NCBI GenBank assembly: GCA_028751875.1
Contig: CM054144.1
Location: forward strand, 16,077,302 to 16,141,301
Direction of reading: 5' to 3'
DNA: 64,000 bases
DNA from: Rapana venosa
Taxonomy: Eukaryota; Mollusca; Gastropoda; Neogastropoda; Muricidae
Shown here: in pieces, positions 35,576 to 48,600 of the stretch
How the letters are laid out: each line of letters begins with the position of its first letter
Numbering within the stretch: position 1 is the stretch's first letter
Made by a program: the position numbers and the translations under genes
Notes under the pieces: model-generated
Database searches by the model: none
The model's input: the letters and a program-made list of their open reading frames with translations, nothing else
Told to the model about the DNA's origin: nothing

Positions 35576-36110
35576 CGTTGGATGAGGTAAAAAAACCGAG
35601 GCCAATTCCAAGAGTAGGAAACCACTGTCATAGCAGCCGTCACCTTGCTGTTAGCCCGCAGCCTCAAAAGGTTTCATCCTGAAGTGTGATAGAACCCATG
35701 TGCGAAGTCCATATTATGACACGTAACTGAAATACTGTACACCATGAAAAGTAAGGCATTAAAGCAAAATATGGTCATACAGATATACCATGACATTGAT
35801 AACTATTTTTAAAAAATGAACATAGGAACTTTATATGTCAACAGTGATTACTGAACTATACACCATGGAATCAAGACATATAAAAAAGGCATTACAAAAA
35901 AAGTCCTTTAACTATAACACATAAAGGTAATCGAAATACTGTTTACCCCTGCAACACACCTTAAAACAAAAAAACAATAAGACACAGAAAAAAAACTGTC
36001 ATGACAATTTCATCAACTTAAACATCCTTTACTAGATTAAGGTTTCTAAAGATGCCCCAAAAAAACAAAACGTTTCATAATCTCCACACAACTCCCAAAT
36101 GACTGAACCC

Positions 36111-37055
36111 ACAGGGTAATACTGCTCTATCCATCGAGTGGCCTGCAGAGGGCAAAAAAAGTATCAGTGTATTGTTTTGTTGGTCCTCTGTTTCTTTCAC
36201 AGCTTAACACCCAAGAGTGTGATTTTTGGGGATTTGTATCTCTTTGCTACTGGAGAAATGATGCACTTTGCAGACTGAATGCACAGAGACTACCAACCTA
36301 TTGCACCCTGAACACGCTTGTGGCCTCGGTCATTTTTAAGAAGCCCACACAACACCTGTACTCACTGTGAGTAATTTATTAACCTTTTTTTTATGAAATT
36401 GGCCGACCCCAGATTATTGTCTGTATCACTTTTTTTACATTTTTTTTTACAATTAAACTGTTTTTATGTTCCTTGTTTATATCTTGTGAGGTATACTATC
36501 AATAAGATTTTGCTTAACCACATTTGGCCCACCATCACTGAATTGCATTGTATACAGAAGGATTGAAAATGAAGACTGAATTGAGCTAGGATCATAGTTC
36601 CCTAAGTTTCAACAAGTAAAGGGGATCATGTTTAGCAGAGCACATTTTTCACAAATGTTTTTTTTCTTTAGCAAACCCTTACGCATATTATCACCTCTTT
36701 CTGTCTCAAATTAACTCTGTCTCACTCAAAAAGGAGAACAAAGTATACTTAAGTCTTTCCGTCCTTTACTCTCAATAATTTAAAAGACCTTTCTTTTGGA
36801 AATACCTATATCTGCTGCATTGTCTATTGTCAGGGAATTGATGTCTTTGAGGCCTTTGAAGGACAAAACGTAACACGTGTAGTTTACAGTAGGTGACTGG
36901 TGGAAAACTGAAGTGCGATTCTGTTGACCTGTGACTACCATCTATCTGGGTGTCCCTGAATACAATTGCAAAATGTAGACAATGATCAGAGAATGATCAC
37001 CAATAGAATCAAATTTACGGAGGATGCAGATCTAAGATACTGGTGGGTATCTTGA
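36111..37055. other. unassigned sequence between satellite and duplication copy B
   Basis: About 0.9 kb of ordinary-complexity DNA that I cannot match to the other repeats here with confidence. The longest frame (36167-36370, +) encodes 67 residues without a recognisable domain. The left junction of copy B, at 37056, abuts it. Confidence 0.4.
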
Positions 37056-38565
37056 TTTAGAGCTTTCAGATTCAAATCATTCAAAATGAATCCATCATTT
37101 ATACTCCCTAACAAAGATAGGGTGAGACAATTTGTCCTGATTCTGGCAAGGATCTTTAATCACAACCTTTGTTCAACAGTTTTTCTATTTCATAAGTCAA
37201 TAGCAGAATTTTCATGTTTTGTTAAGATGACCTTTGTGAACTTTGCTTTAAAATCTCTTGCAATCATCAAAAATGATTTTAAATCATTCAACTGTTTCAA
37301 GTACATCAGGGTCAGAAGTTAACACATTCCAGCGAGACAACTTTTCCTTAATGCTTCCTGCTGCAAATTTTCATGCTTGGCTTAAGATAAGCACACAGAG
37401 AGGCAAGCAAAGTTCAAATTCACTAACCTTGTTTTCCAGAAGGGAGTGGCCGGGTTTTTCAGTCAGGATCGAGTTACTGCCGGTGGCTGTATTTCGACGC
37501 CTTCTCAAAACATCTTGTTTGTCTGCCCCTGCTCCAATGCATCCGCCTAAAAAGAGCTGGTGTTGTTTGTGCTGCCATGTTGTTTTACATTGCGTGGCCA
37601 CGCAAGGCTCTGACCGAGATTCTTGGGACTCCTGTACAACATTCAATGCTTTTGTGAAACTCGCGCCATACAGTAGTTCTGTGTCCATTGGCAACATGCG
37701 TGCACAAAGCCAGAAGAGTTCAACGGGGTGGCAGTCGGTGCATTCTCCTCCGTTTCTGGGACAGGTCATGGTTGGCCATGACCTGTGAGGGGCTAGGGCG
37801 TCTGAAAGATAGCTATGCAATCCGTCATTCACCGCCGGTTTTTAACTTTAGCTGCTCCTGCCCTGAGATGTATCTCATTACTTTCAGAAGTCGTCATGCA
37901 GCCGTCTGATCGCTATGGAAGCTTTTGACAGGGTTTTTTGTGTATTGTGCCATCCTGACATCAGTCTTTCGTGAGAAGGGCATGAGAACAGAAAAAACTT
38001 CCTGGTTTGTTCGGGAACGCCCAGTAAGAACAGATTTCGTGGAATAGGGGACTTGGGTAAGTTTTTTCCCTCAGTTTCCTGTCTGGAGTTTCGATCCATA
38101 TCTGGACTCAAGCAGCTTTGCCATTTTTCAGAAACCGTGGCCCTTTTTCCTCATAACATCATAGGATGATGCCATTGTCAGCGAAAATGACGTCACTTTA
38201 ACCTCATCCTCTATAGATTCTGCCATCAGTATTTCTATCTCATCTCCTCTGCCCTCTCATCAGAAACACGGTCAGTAACAGTTTCTGATCGCTGCCTGCC
38301 ATCTTTCTTTTTCCTTTACTTTCATTTTAAACAGGAGGGGTTCTATGTCTGAGCCAGAGCTCATATTTCCCTCTTCCGGGAGTTGTGCGGTGCACTTCCT
38401 TTCCAAATTTTCCATTCTGTCTAAGAGGATTTCGGACAGTTGTACAAAATATCTTCGGAGAAGATGGTTCCCTTTCATGTAGAAATCGGACAGCTTGTGC
38501 TTCTTCTTCATAGACAGATCCATCACCAAATCCTGGTCACTAAGTAATACAGCATCAGAGACCTC

Positions 38566-38601
<36 letters not shown>

Positions 38602-38904
38602 CCCACAGAACACTTATCCACAAACAAAGTATTTTTCACCAGCAATACAAAGAAACCAAAACACGATGGTGATAAAATGAAACAGTTTTTAACACAATTC
38701 AAAACAGAAACCAAAAATCTAGGACTAGAACTCATTATAGCTTATGCTCGATTCCTGATAGTGATGGGGCGTTTGCCGGACACAGTGAGAGGCGATACAG
38801 ATAACACGTCTGGTCAGTAAGGTGGCTAGGCACGAAACTGGCGGTAGGCTGCGCGCGGTTTCTCATGTGCCTGTAGTGGAGGTATACAGGAAATGAGCAA
38901 GAAT
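37056..38904 (-). mobile_element. truncated DIRS fragment (copy B)
   Basis: Same content as 20669-22519: RT N-terminus, gag-like ORF remnants and left terminus. The terminal repeat here (about 38825-38904, with 'ggctgcgcgcggtttctcat') is closer to the full element at 14781-14842 than the copy A version is. Confidence 0.85.
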
Positions 38905-39724
38905 TATGGTTCCAGGGACTTTTATCTTGATTAAGTGCTAGGAGCTTATTACTGTATTGTGCATCATTTTTATTAGTCTTACCGTATACCGATCCAATAC
39001 GATTAGAAGTACTCAAAAACAAAACAAACAAGAACCTGCCCCCCCTTCTCCCCCCCCCCCCCCCCCCCGCCCCCCCCACAACCCGAGGTTAGGAAATATT
39101 ATCATAATATAACCACCAAGTATAATAATGTAAAACATCATCTGGATGTGCCAGTCCAGCCGGCAGCCTGAATATCCTCATTATTATTCCAAAGGAGGAA
39201 AGTTGGGAGATACCTTTGATTCCCGACACCTAAGAGAGCATGTACCCATTAACAGCCCGTGAACATGGGGGACTGTACTAGAAGCAAGGCCCTCAAACAG
39301 TCATCCCATCCAAGTGTAACCACGCTGAATGCATGGGGAAAGCGATACTCTGAACAACGATCTATGTCAACCAAACTTCAGGTAATTACTTGTTTAATTT
39401 GTTAATTAGACATTGTCAGAGTAATTTTGTGTATAAATCCCACTTGCACATGTTATGTGGAAAAAATAGTCATTAGAATTATCACATTTTTGACTAGTGA
39501 GACACCACCTCAGAGATTCTTTGTGTATCCTCTTCCATTGTGTTTGTGGTGTCAGAAAATAAACCTAGTCTTTCCTGCAGCATTCTTATATTCAGAACAG
39601 CAAATCAATTAATGTGAATAACCTTTGCTGATGATGTGTGGTAATAAGTTGTGATACATGATCAATAAACAGAAAATTACTTTTCTTATTGTTCACTGTC
39701 CTGTTCACAATGGTACCCGTGTAG

Positions 39725-42080
39725 CGCAGCATGGGTGGGACAAACGGTGGACCAGCGGCTCCACTTAGCCCGGTCGTGGGCCGGTGCCTGGGTGACACTG
39801 AAGTCCTTCCCTGTCCAATCACGGATGTGATTGTAAAGATGTCGTCGGCCCCCTTTCTCCTCGGGTGCCTGGAAGTCCTTCCCTGTCCAATCACGGATGT
39901 GATTGTAAAGATGTCGTCGGCCCCCTTTCTCCTCTGTCTGCCCGTCTTCTCTTCCCCTGGACTGTCCTTGCTAGGATGGTCTTTGGGCAAGTCCTTCTGA
40001 GCGGTTCCGTGCCCTACCCATCGAGTTTCCTCTTTTTCCCCGTGGTCAGTAGGGTCTTCATAGTCCCCGCCCTTGTTGTATGATCGTTCTGTCGGACTTC
40101 ATTGTTTGTGACATGGTCCTTGTATGAGATGCAAGGAGCCATCTGAGGCATCTCATTTCTACTGCTTGGATCCTCCTTTGTAGGTCGCGTTTCAAGTGTC
40201 CATGCCTCACATGCCGTAAAAGCATATTGAGTGACTAGCGCGTTTTAGTAACTTTACGCTTTGTTTCCGAGAGGGATGTTTCTGTCTCCTATCCATATGG
40301 GCTTCATCTTGCCATTGCTGCTAGCCAGTTTGTGCGCTCTTGCTAGATGTTCGGTCCTTCGATCCTTCCTCACTTATGATGGCTCCAAGGTACTTGAAAA
40401 TGGTCAAAAATGTTCCAGTTCTTTTCCGATGAGAGTGATCTTGGTGGTGAATGGCTGGGCACTGTTTTGACATGACTTGGTTTTCTTCGGGCGCTGAATT
40501 CCATGCGGGTAATCGTGAGGATCTTTCCGTCCAGATGCTTCACTAGTTGGCCGATTGTCCTCTTCATTCCTGCCAGACCATCATGTCCATCGGCAAACTG
40601 AGGTTGGTGATTGTTCGCCCTCCAATGCTGACTGTGCCTGTGTGGTCTTCCAAGGCGTCAGCATGATGGCCTTCGAGAAAAAGTTAAACAGTGTCGGCGA
40701 CGAGCAGACATCCCTTTGGGACCCCAAACTGAATTACGAACCATTTTCCCCTACGGCCCTGTACGAGTACTGCACTGGAGTCCTTTTGAGTAGAGTTCCG
40801 TGATGTGTGATCAGCTACAGGCCCATGTTAAATTTGTTCATGGTGCCCACAGAGGCTGTCATGCCATACTCATCGAAGGCCTTCTTAAAATCAATGAAGA
40901 ACGAGGAAGATGACTTGTTGATGCTGGCTGTATTTCTCACACAGAACCCTCAGATGAATATCTGTTCTGTGTGCTTCTATTTGGGCGGAAACCGGCCTGC
41001 TCTTGTGTGTCTGAAGTGATCTCTCTGACCTGTAGGTTTCAAGCTGTTCAGATCACTTTCAGCATGACTTTACTGCATACTTATAGCTGATTTGTCCTGT
41101 AGTTAGGCACTGCTAGGAGATTTTCTTTCTTGGGAGAGTGAAGATGAGTGATTGGGTCCCATGGTGTAGGAGCCACTCTCCGCTGCCAGATCTGATGCAT
41201 ATACTTGTAAGGATGTCCTGGTCGACTACTGCATCTCCCCTGTGTTGATCAGCGTCTGTCTGGGATGTTGTCGATTCTGCTGATTTTCCTTCTCAGCTGA
41301 TCCTGATTGCTACTCTTCTACTTCCTCGAGTAGAATAGGAGTTTGTCTATATTCGATGGAGGCTTGGCTTGCAAGTCGCTGGGTCTCCAGCGTCATATGA
41401 TTGTTAATTCCGGACAGTACCGTCTCACTCCTCCAACGATTTCCTTCTTTCTGTTAGGCAATTCTTTTGCTGTCCTGGATGTTCCTGGCTTCTTGCTGTT
41501 CTGTTTGGTGAGCTCTTTCACAATCGTATTGCTCTTCGCTATTATTCTTTCGTCAGGCTCTCTTCGTTCTGTACAATTGTTTCTCTAACTAAAACTCCAT
41601 GGTCTCCTCATGTCTCTCCTGATCTTCTTGTTTTCCTTTCTATACTCAACTGCTCCCTGATAGGTGTTTCTTGCTCCTTCTTCAGGTCTCGTCTTTTGTC
41701 ACACATATCTGATTTCATCTGTGGACCCATATGTTTGTGTTTTTTCCGCAATGTTTGCCAAGGAAGTACTGCTTGCTGTCTCAGTCATCACTTCGTATAA
41801 AACAGATGATGTCATCGTTTCGGCATCTTCTTCAATTGCCAGCAGTGGTGCGAATTTCCACCTATTGTTGCTTGGAATGACTTGGCGATGGTGGGGTCCT
41901 TCAGTCTGTCCAGTTTGAAGCACGATCTGTGTCTTTGTCTTATTGATCTTCTTCAATCGAACTCTAAAGTTCAGAGACACGAGGTCATGATCGCTGCCCA
42001 TGTCTGCACCTGGGAATGTCCTCGTCTTGCTCTGTAGATGGCCAGAACGAAACCGATCTGCACCATGATGTATCAATCTG
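39725..42080 (-). mobile_element. degenerate RTE-like LINE (duplication copy B)
   Basis: Same content as 23335-25690, including the 73-base internal tandem repeat (about 39796-39935) and the readable endonuclease signature GADMGSDHDLVSL (about 41960-42020). All frames are broken in the same places as in copy A apart from the small patch near the 3' end. Confidence 0.85.
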
Positions 42081-43079
42081 GTTGTGATGGATCCCATTGG
42101 TACATGCCATGCCCAGCGTCGGATGCCTTAGTGTTCTCCATGGGTATGGCGAGCACCTTATTGGTAATTGGCAACCAAATTGTAAGTGGCACCTTTACTG
42201 TAAAGTGGCACAAATTGGCAGTATGAATTTTGATATGATTGTAATTTTTTTTATTTATGGTATTGCATTTAATAAAAAGTTGTTCATGATTTATGCAAAA
42301 TATTTTGTTCAAAGTTGGCAAAAATCAATCGCCAGTCAACATTCAGCTGCGAGACATTATCGTGTGGTCAGTCTCATCCACATTTCATTAAATCGTTGTT
42401 TGATTACAAGCAGGGCAGTCCAATTGCTTGAAGTTTATTTTTTAATTTGAAATTGAAAAGAATTTTTGTATAGCCACTTTTACCTCAACGTAGATGTACT
42501 CCGTTTCCCCTGTATTGAGCCTGTTACCACAGCGGAGCAAAGCAATCCATCATTGTTGTTTTCTTTTTCTGTCTGCATGTTGTATTTGATTTCTATCTGA
42601 GCGGCTTTTTTCTACAGAGTTTTGCCAGGACCAACTCTTTTGTTGCCCTGTGCTCTTTAGTTTTTCGCCAAATGCGTGTTGCCACACTTACCCGGTTCCA
42701 TCGTTTCAATCCAAAAGACTAGCACCCCAGACCACCACTACGAATGTATGAGGGGTAAAAGTTTGGGCACAAAACGGGAATCAACCGAACTTTTTGCTTT
42801 CTAGGCATGTAAGATACCTCTAGATCCCTAGTAACCTTGTGATTACTGCAGATCGAGATCGTATAGTACAATCCGCAATGGAATTCTGTCCATATATGTT
42901 TAGGAATGGTGTATGGAAATTGAAATAAATATTTGAAAGACTATAAATATTTTAAAACTTTGTTGTGTATTGTCTGATTTAGAGCTGATAAGTGGGAAGG
43001 TAAAAGTGTTTAGCATTATTTTCAACCAATAAGTGTGACACTATGCAATATCTAATAACAGTCTTACAATCTACACAAA

Positions 43080-43192
43080 CACACATCACACACACACCAC
43101 ACGCACAAATATCAGACGAACACAACATACACGGCAAAAATGCCTTGGTTTGATAAACATTTCCCTACAGTTTAGTCTCAACACACACTCAT

Positions 43193-43229
<37 letters not shown>

Positions 43230-43527
43230 ATCACACACTTTCATATAATCGGCAAATTTTATTACAGTAACAAGAGAAAAAAAAACGGTGAAGTGCAACA
43301 TAGTTTCTGGATAGGACTATAAACCGAGGCCCCGCGTGCGAAAGGCATGCAAAACATCATGCGCCCCGTTAATCCTGTTTCCGCTTCGAAAAGGATAGGC
43401 CATTGTGTGCCTGTGGGAACAGATGAACAAAATATACAAAACCGCATACACACGGGACTGATGTAAAAAAAGCACAAAAGTACTTTAATCATTATCCTCG
43501 ATATAAAAAATAGAGAATAAAATAAAA
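43080..43527 (+). mobile_element. CA microsatellite and SINE-like element (copy B)
   Basis: Copy B partner of 26690-27137: CA tract at about 43180-43230, SINE-like core at about 43316 ('actataaaccgaggcccc') and body to about 43527. The tRNA-like SINE head follows at about 43670-43810, with its B box at 43732-43742. Confidence 0.6.
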
Positions 43528-44284
43528 AAAACACAACACACACCACCCACACACACAACACAAAGGGGTCTTTAGATATACACAATCAAAGACTGTACAA
43601 TTACAAGAAAATAATAAAGAAAGAAACACCAGCCCTCAAGACAAACACATACTTGAATACTGTAACGAGTCCATTTAGCCAACTGGTTAGAAGACTGTTG
43701 GACTTCAAATCCCAGGGGTCCATGAAGTTGTGGTTCGAACTTGATGGCGTATGGTAAATTCAGAAGGGGGTTTTTACGATCGCCCAGGTCAAATTGCAAA
43801 GCAGAATGCAGCAGCCGTTAATTACCTTTGTTGGGTATGAACACAAACAGAAGAACGCAAATATCGCGATTGGTAAAAGTAACGGTGTCCCCTAACCTAT
43901 GAAAGGTGAGTCGTAGAGAGGGAGGCATCAGGAGACCCTCACTTCTCTAGGGCCAGCATATGAGGCAGCGCCCATCTCCTCTCCCTCGCTGATTTAACCA
44001 TTCCTGAACCTAAGAGGGCAGGTACCCAGTTTACAGCTGGGTGAACTGGGGGAACTGTACTGAAGCCAAGGGGCCAACGTCACCCGTACCAAGTGAAACC
44101 ACGCCCCTAGGCTGCTTATTGGGCTGGGAGGCAAGCTGGTAAAGCACGAATAAACCCAGCTACATCCCGGAGAGTCAGAATGTGGCTACCTTATGATGAC
44201 AAAAACTGTGGCATATATTCCAAAAAGTAACCATGGCGGGCTCCAGCAGAGAAACAAAACTACATTTAAACCCTATATTACACA

Positions 44285-46003
44285 TTAAAAGAAATGAATG
44301 AAAATAAACAGGGTCCTTAAGATATTCAGGTAATTGAAATATGTACACCCTGTATCACAAGGAATCATTGAAAATAAAAAATGAAAGACAGGTTCTTGTA
44401 AATATCACACATTTTAATAGTGCAACACCTTGTAACACAGTGATAAAATATATAAATATGAAAGGAGTAGTCATTAGAAATCACATAATTGATTTTTGCA
44501 CAACATAGTATCACACATCAACTTTTAAAACGGGAAAGACTGTCCTATAGATATCACATAACTGAATATTGCACATATTGTTCACCTTAAAATTGAAAGA
44601 CTGGTCTTTAGATACATAATTTGAATATGCACACATTGTAACACACATTCAACTAAAATACTGATCCTTTTAAACATCACATAATTGAAAATAGCACACA
44701 TTGTATCACACATTAAAGTGAAAAACCAGTCTTTAGATATCAATTAAAATATTGCAAACATTGTATACACATTCTAATAATTCTTTTTAAAAAGAAAGAC
44801 TGGTCTTATAGATATTACATAGTTAAATATTCACACATGAATCACCATTACCATTTTAAAAATATAGAGACTGGTCTAAAGATATCACACAACTGAATAC
44901 TGTAGCTCTGTATCACACATTGAACATTAAAAAAAGAAGAAACAGGGGTCTAAAGGTATATACATAGATTGAATACTTTACAAACCCTGTATCACAAAGC
45001 AAAAAGAAAAAAATGAAAGACTGGTCTCTTTAGATATACACGTAAATATATATTCACATATTGTATCACATTAGGTGTTTTTTTTTATATTTTTTTAAAT
45101 GAAAGACAGTCTTTAGATATCATAAATAAATTGAATATTGCAACTCACTGTACACAATTAGAAAATCTAAAATAAATGAAAGAACGTCATCAGATATATA
45201 TTAATTGAATATTGCACACATTGGTACCCAACAGAAAATTTTTTCTAAAAAGAAAGACAGTCTTTATATAGTCAACATAAATCGAATAATGCCCACTTTG
45301 TATCACATATTAATGTTTAAAAAAAATGATGGGGCCTGCTCTTCAATAACACATAATTGAATACTGTAAACTCCTGTATCACACTTGAAATAAAAGAGAA
45401 AGAAACAGGGGTCTTTTAGTATTCACGAATTAGCATACTGTACACCCAGTATCACAAATCAAAATAACAGAAAAATGAAAGAACGGTCCTATAATATCAC
45501 TATTGAAATATGCACCATTGTACACACAACATTAACATTAAAAAACCCCGAAAGATGGGTATTTTAGATATCACATAATTGAATAATTTGCACAACAATT
45601 GTTATCACGACATGAAAACTTAAAAAAATAATGCGGGTCTTTAGATATCACATTATACGAATATTGCACACACTCTGTCACACACAGTTTTTTTTTTAAA
45701 AAATAAGAATTGAAAGATGAGTCACAATAATTAATATTTGCACCACATTGTAATCACACATTATAATGAAAATAAAAAGAAAGACTGGTCGTTAGATATC
45801 ACTTCATTGAATACCGGTAACTGTATCACAAAGTAAAAAAAACAAGTAAAGAAAAAGAAACGCGGGTCTATAGATATCACATACTTAATTTTGTAACTCC
45901 TTATATCACACATTAAAATAAAAAAGAAACCGAGTCTTTAATATCACATAATTGAATATTCACACATTTTATCACACATTAAATTTTTTTAAAAACGAAA
46001 GGC
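44285..46003. repeat. 65-70-bp satellite (copy B portion, cut at 46003)
   Basis: Same sequence as 27895-29613. Only about 1.7 kb of the array is present before the junction, compared with about 8 kb following copy A. Confidence 0.9.
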
Positions 46004-48319
46004 ATAGTTTTTTTGACAAATGATTGTTCTAATGTCTTTTCATTATCACATCTTCTCCCTCTGTCTATGTCATACTCCCTCTTTTTGTCTCTTGACGGGT
46101 TTTGATGCTCCCCCCTTTTTCACCCTTTCATCTAAATATAAATTCTGCATATTCATGGTTGGTCTAATGTCAAGGAAACTGCATTCTTGCTTTTGGGGAT
46201 TATACAAAATGAAAACATAAAAAGTAGGTGTATCATCTTAATGCCCTTGTGAAAACTGCTTTGTGACATTGCTTTGGAACCATCAATGCATACTGTCTAG
46301 GAAACTTGATTACCATGGAAAAACAGAAATATGGCAAAGCATGTCGTGCTAAGGCACCTACTGGCATTGCAAAACAGGGCCAGGGGTATTTTGCTATAGC
46401 ATCCCAGAAAAGTATGACATTTGCAGAAGTATAGCACTTACATCTATCTATGGCATGTGAAAATTACTAGGGGCCTTCAGAAAAATGGCACTAAAATCTG
46501 GTTTTAACATTTGTGAAATTATGGCATTTCAAATCTACGCAGTGTACCCTAACCCTGTTTGTGGCCTCAGTTCAAAGAGATCACAAAGCACTGTTTCTAT
46601 CTAAAGTTTACTTTATATGTTTTGTATATAACTTTTTATCATCAATAGGATTAATCTATCTGAAGGTTTGGGGGCCCGAAATTTTTTCCCCAACCCAAAA
46701 CCCCAGAGTGGTGGTTGGTGCTAGTCTTTCAGATGAAGAAACGAGGCCCTGTGTGTTACACAGATTTTAAAAGCACTAAAAAAACCCAACGGAACAAGAG
46801 AGTTGCCCCTGTGAAAAATTCTTAGAAAAAAGCCACTCTGATAGGGAAACAATACAGTTTTTTCTATCTAAGGGTATTCTATCCTTTGTCTCATATCACA
46901 TACACTTTCAAATCTCAAGGTTGGGCCCAAAACTTTTCCCCCATCCATTTACACCATGAGTGGTGGTCTGGGGGGGCTAGTCTTTCAGATGAGACGATAA
47001 ATCAGGGGCTTGCGTTTTTTAACAGAATTATTCCCGCCCCTAAAAGAACCCATGGCAATGAGAGTTGTCCTGGAAAAATTTTTGAAAAAAGCCACCTGAT
47101 AGGAACAAATACAATTGCAGACCAAAAAAAAATGGGGGGGGGGGGGGGGGGGGCTGCTCTTGTGGCAAAGCCTTCCCCGGGGAAACAGCCCAATTTCCGA
47201 AAAGAAAACTCTGACTTAAAGTGGGAAAAAAGAAATGAAATAATTTGGGTATTCTCTTTTATCATATAGTACTTTATCTATCTCGAGGGTGTTTCCTTCT
47301 CATCATTGGCCACCTAAGTTTTGTTTATTTTGTTGGGTTTTCTTTTATATAGAAAATATTGTTTCTTTCTTGGTCCAAAAGGCTCACCAATACAAATACA
47401 AATTGTCACATACTGTCAGCACATTATCACCTCAAGACAGCTACATTCTCCTGTGAGTAATATTCAAATGAAAAGATATAACACACATGAAAATTCCCGT
47501 AAAATTTCCCACCTGAAAGGGCTTATCTAAAAGTTGGGATTTTCCAATACAGTAAGCACAGTTTTTTTTCACAAATGATTTTTCTAATGTCTTTTCATTA
47601 TAAACCCTTCTTCTCACTCTTTCCCCTTTCAAACTCCCCTTTTTTTGTCTCTTGACTGTGTTTATCCTCCCCCCCATTTTCCCCTTTCATTTCTTTTCCA
47701 AATTCGCATTTTGCATTTTGGTCTAACGTCAAGGAAACGCATTCTTGTTTTGGGGATTATACAAAATAAAAACAAAAAAAGTGGGTGTATAAATTTTAAT
47801 GCCCTTGTGAAAACTGCTCTGGCCCATTGCTTTTGGTAACCATCAATACTACTGTCTAGGAAACCTCATTCCCAATGGAAAAACGAAATATGGCAAAGAA
47901 ATGTTGGGCAAAGGGCTCCTGTTTGGCATTGCAAACGGGGCCGGGGGAAATCTTCCCTAAACCATCCCCAAAAATTTAGGGACACTGCAGAAGTATAAAA
48001 ATTTAACATCCCTATGGCATATGAAAATTTTTAGGGCCCTTGAAAAAAATGGCATTAAGAGTATGGTTTAACATTTTAAAATTATGGCATTTAAAATGCT
48101 TGATTTTACCTTTTAAAACCCTTTTGGGGGCCCCCTTTTTAAGCAGATCACATACCTGCTATCTATTTTCAAGGGTATTCATTTTTTCATAATCACCCTA
48201 GCACTGGTTAAAACTAAACTCAAGGGGATTCTTTTTTTCATCAACACATCGCACCTTTAAACTGTCTCAAGAGTTTGGGGGTTTAAACTTTTCCCCCAAC
48301 CCCTTTTCACCTTTAGTAG

Positions 48320-48600
48320 GGGGGCCCCTGGGCGAGTGGTTTTGGCAGTCAACTCGTGGGGTCCAAATTGCCGGTTTTGATCCCCCCCTCGGCCTGATTT
48401 TGTCCTTTGGGGAAAAACATTTACTCCAAAAATTTCCCACTCCACCCGGGGTACAAGTGGGGACCAATTCTGCTGGGGAAGTAACTGGGGACAGACTAGC
48501 GCCTGTCACAGGGGTGGTGAAAAACCATCATTCCCCTAACGATACAAAAACCCGGGATAAGCTCCGGCCTAGGGGCCTTCTGGCTCGAAAGAACATACTT
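48320..48600 (+). mobile_element. tRNA-derived SINE inserted in one array unit
   Basis: TGGGCGAGTGG (A-box-like, about 48330-48340) and GGTTTTGATCC (B-box-like, about 48373-48383) are about 40 bases apart. A body of about 200 bases not found in neighbouring units follows ('agcgcctgtcacaggggtgg'). It helps explain why this unit is longer than 1.56 kb. Confidence 0.5.

Larger units (their letters stand above)
27895..36110. repeat. satellite array, unit about 65-70 bp with higher-order structure
   Basis: The basic unit reads approximately 'aaagactggtctttagatat', then 'cacataattgaatattgcac' and 'acattgtatcacacattaaa', and it repeats with considerable drift. From about 30.7 kb the array acquires a longer order. 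A segment of about 150 bases (contains 'gtggaattccaagagtagga' and 'aaaggtttcatccagaagtg') recurs at about 30760, 31430, 32040, 32640, 34150, 34830 and 35605. A further block of about 350 bases recurs at about 32840, 35010 and 35760. CA tracts and a SINE-like copy are embedded. No coding potential is seen; the small frames are repeat translations. Confidence 0.9.
37056..46003 (+). repeat. 8.95-kb direct duplication, copy B
   Basis: This is the partner of 20669-29613, in the same orientation, 8948 versus 8945 bases. At its right edge the satellite stops mid-unit after 'aaaacgaaaggc' and a different array (the 1.56-kb unit) starts at once. In both divergent patches the text of B is closer than A to the independent family copies elsewhere in the window, namely the DIRS left end at 14.76-14.84 kb and the LINE at 17.2-17.4 kb. 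Confidence 0.95.

Noticed and set aside
27895..36110. Regularly spaced short repeats as a possible CRISPR-like array
   Set aside because: Units are contiguous and drifted with no unique spacers, in a eukaryotic repeat context; this is a satellite.
20669..46003. The 8.95-kb block as a Helitron or other unit-length transposon
   Set aside because: No terminal inverted repeats, no TC...CTRR ends and no target-site duplication at the breakpoints; one end lies in a DIRS RT and the other inside a satellite unit.
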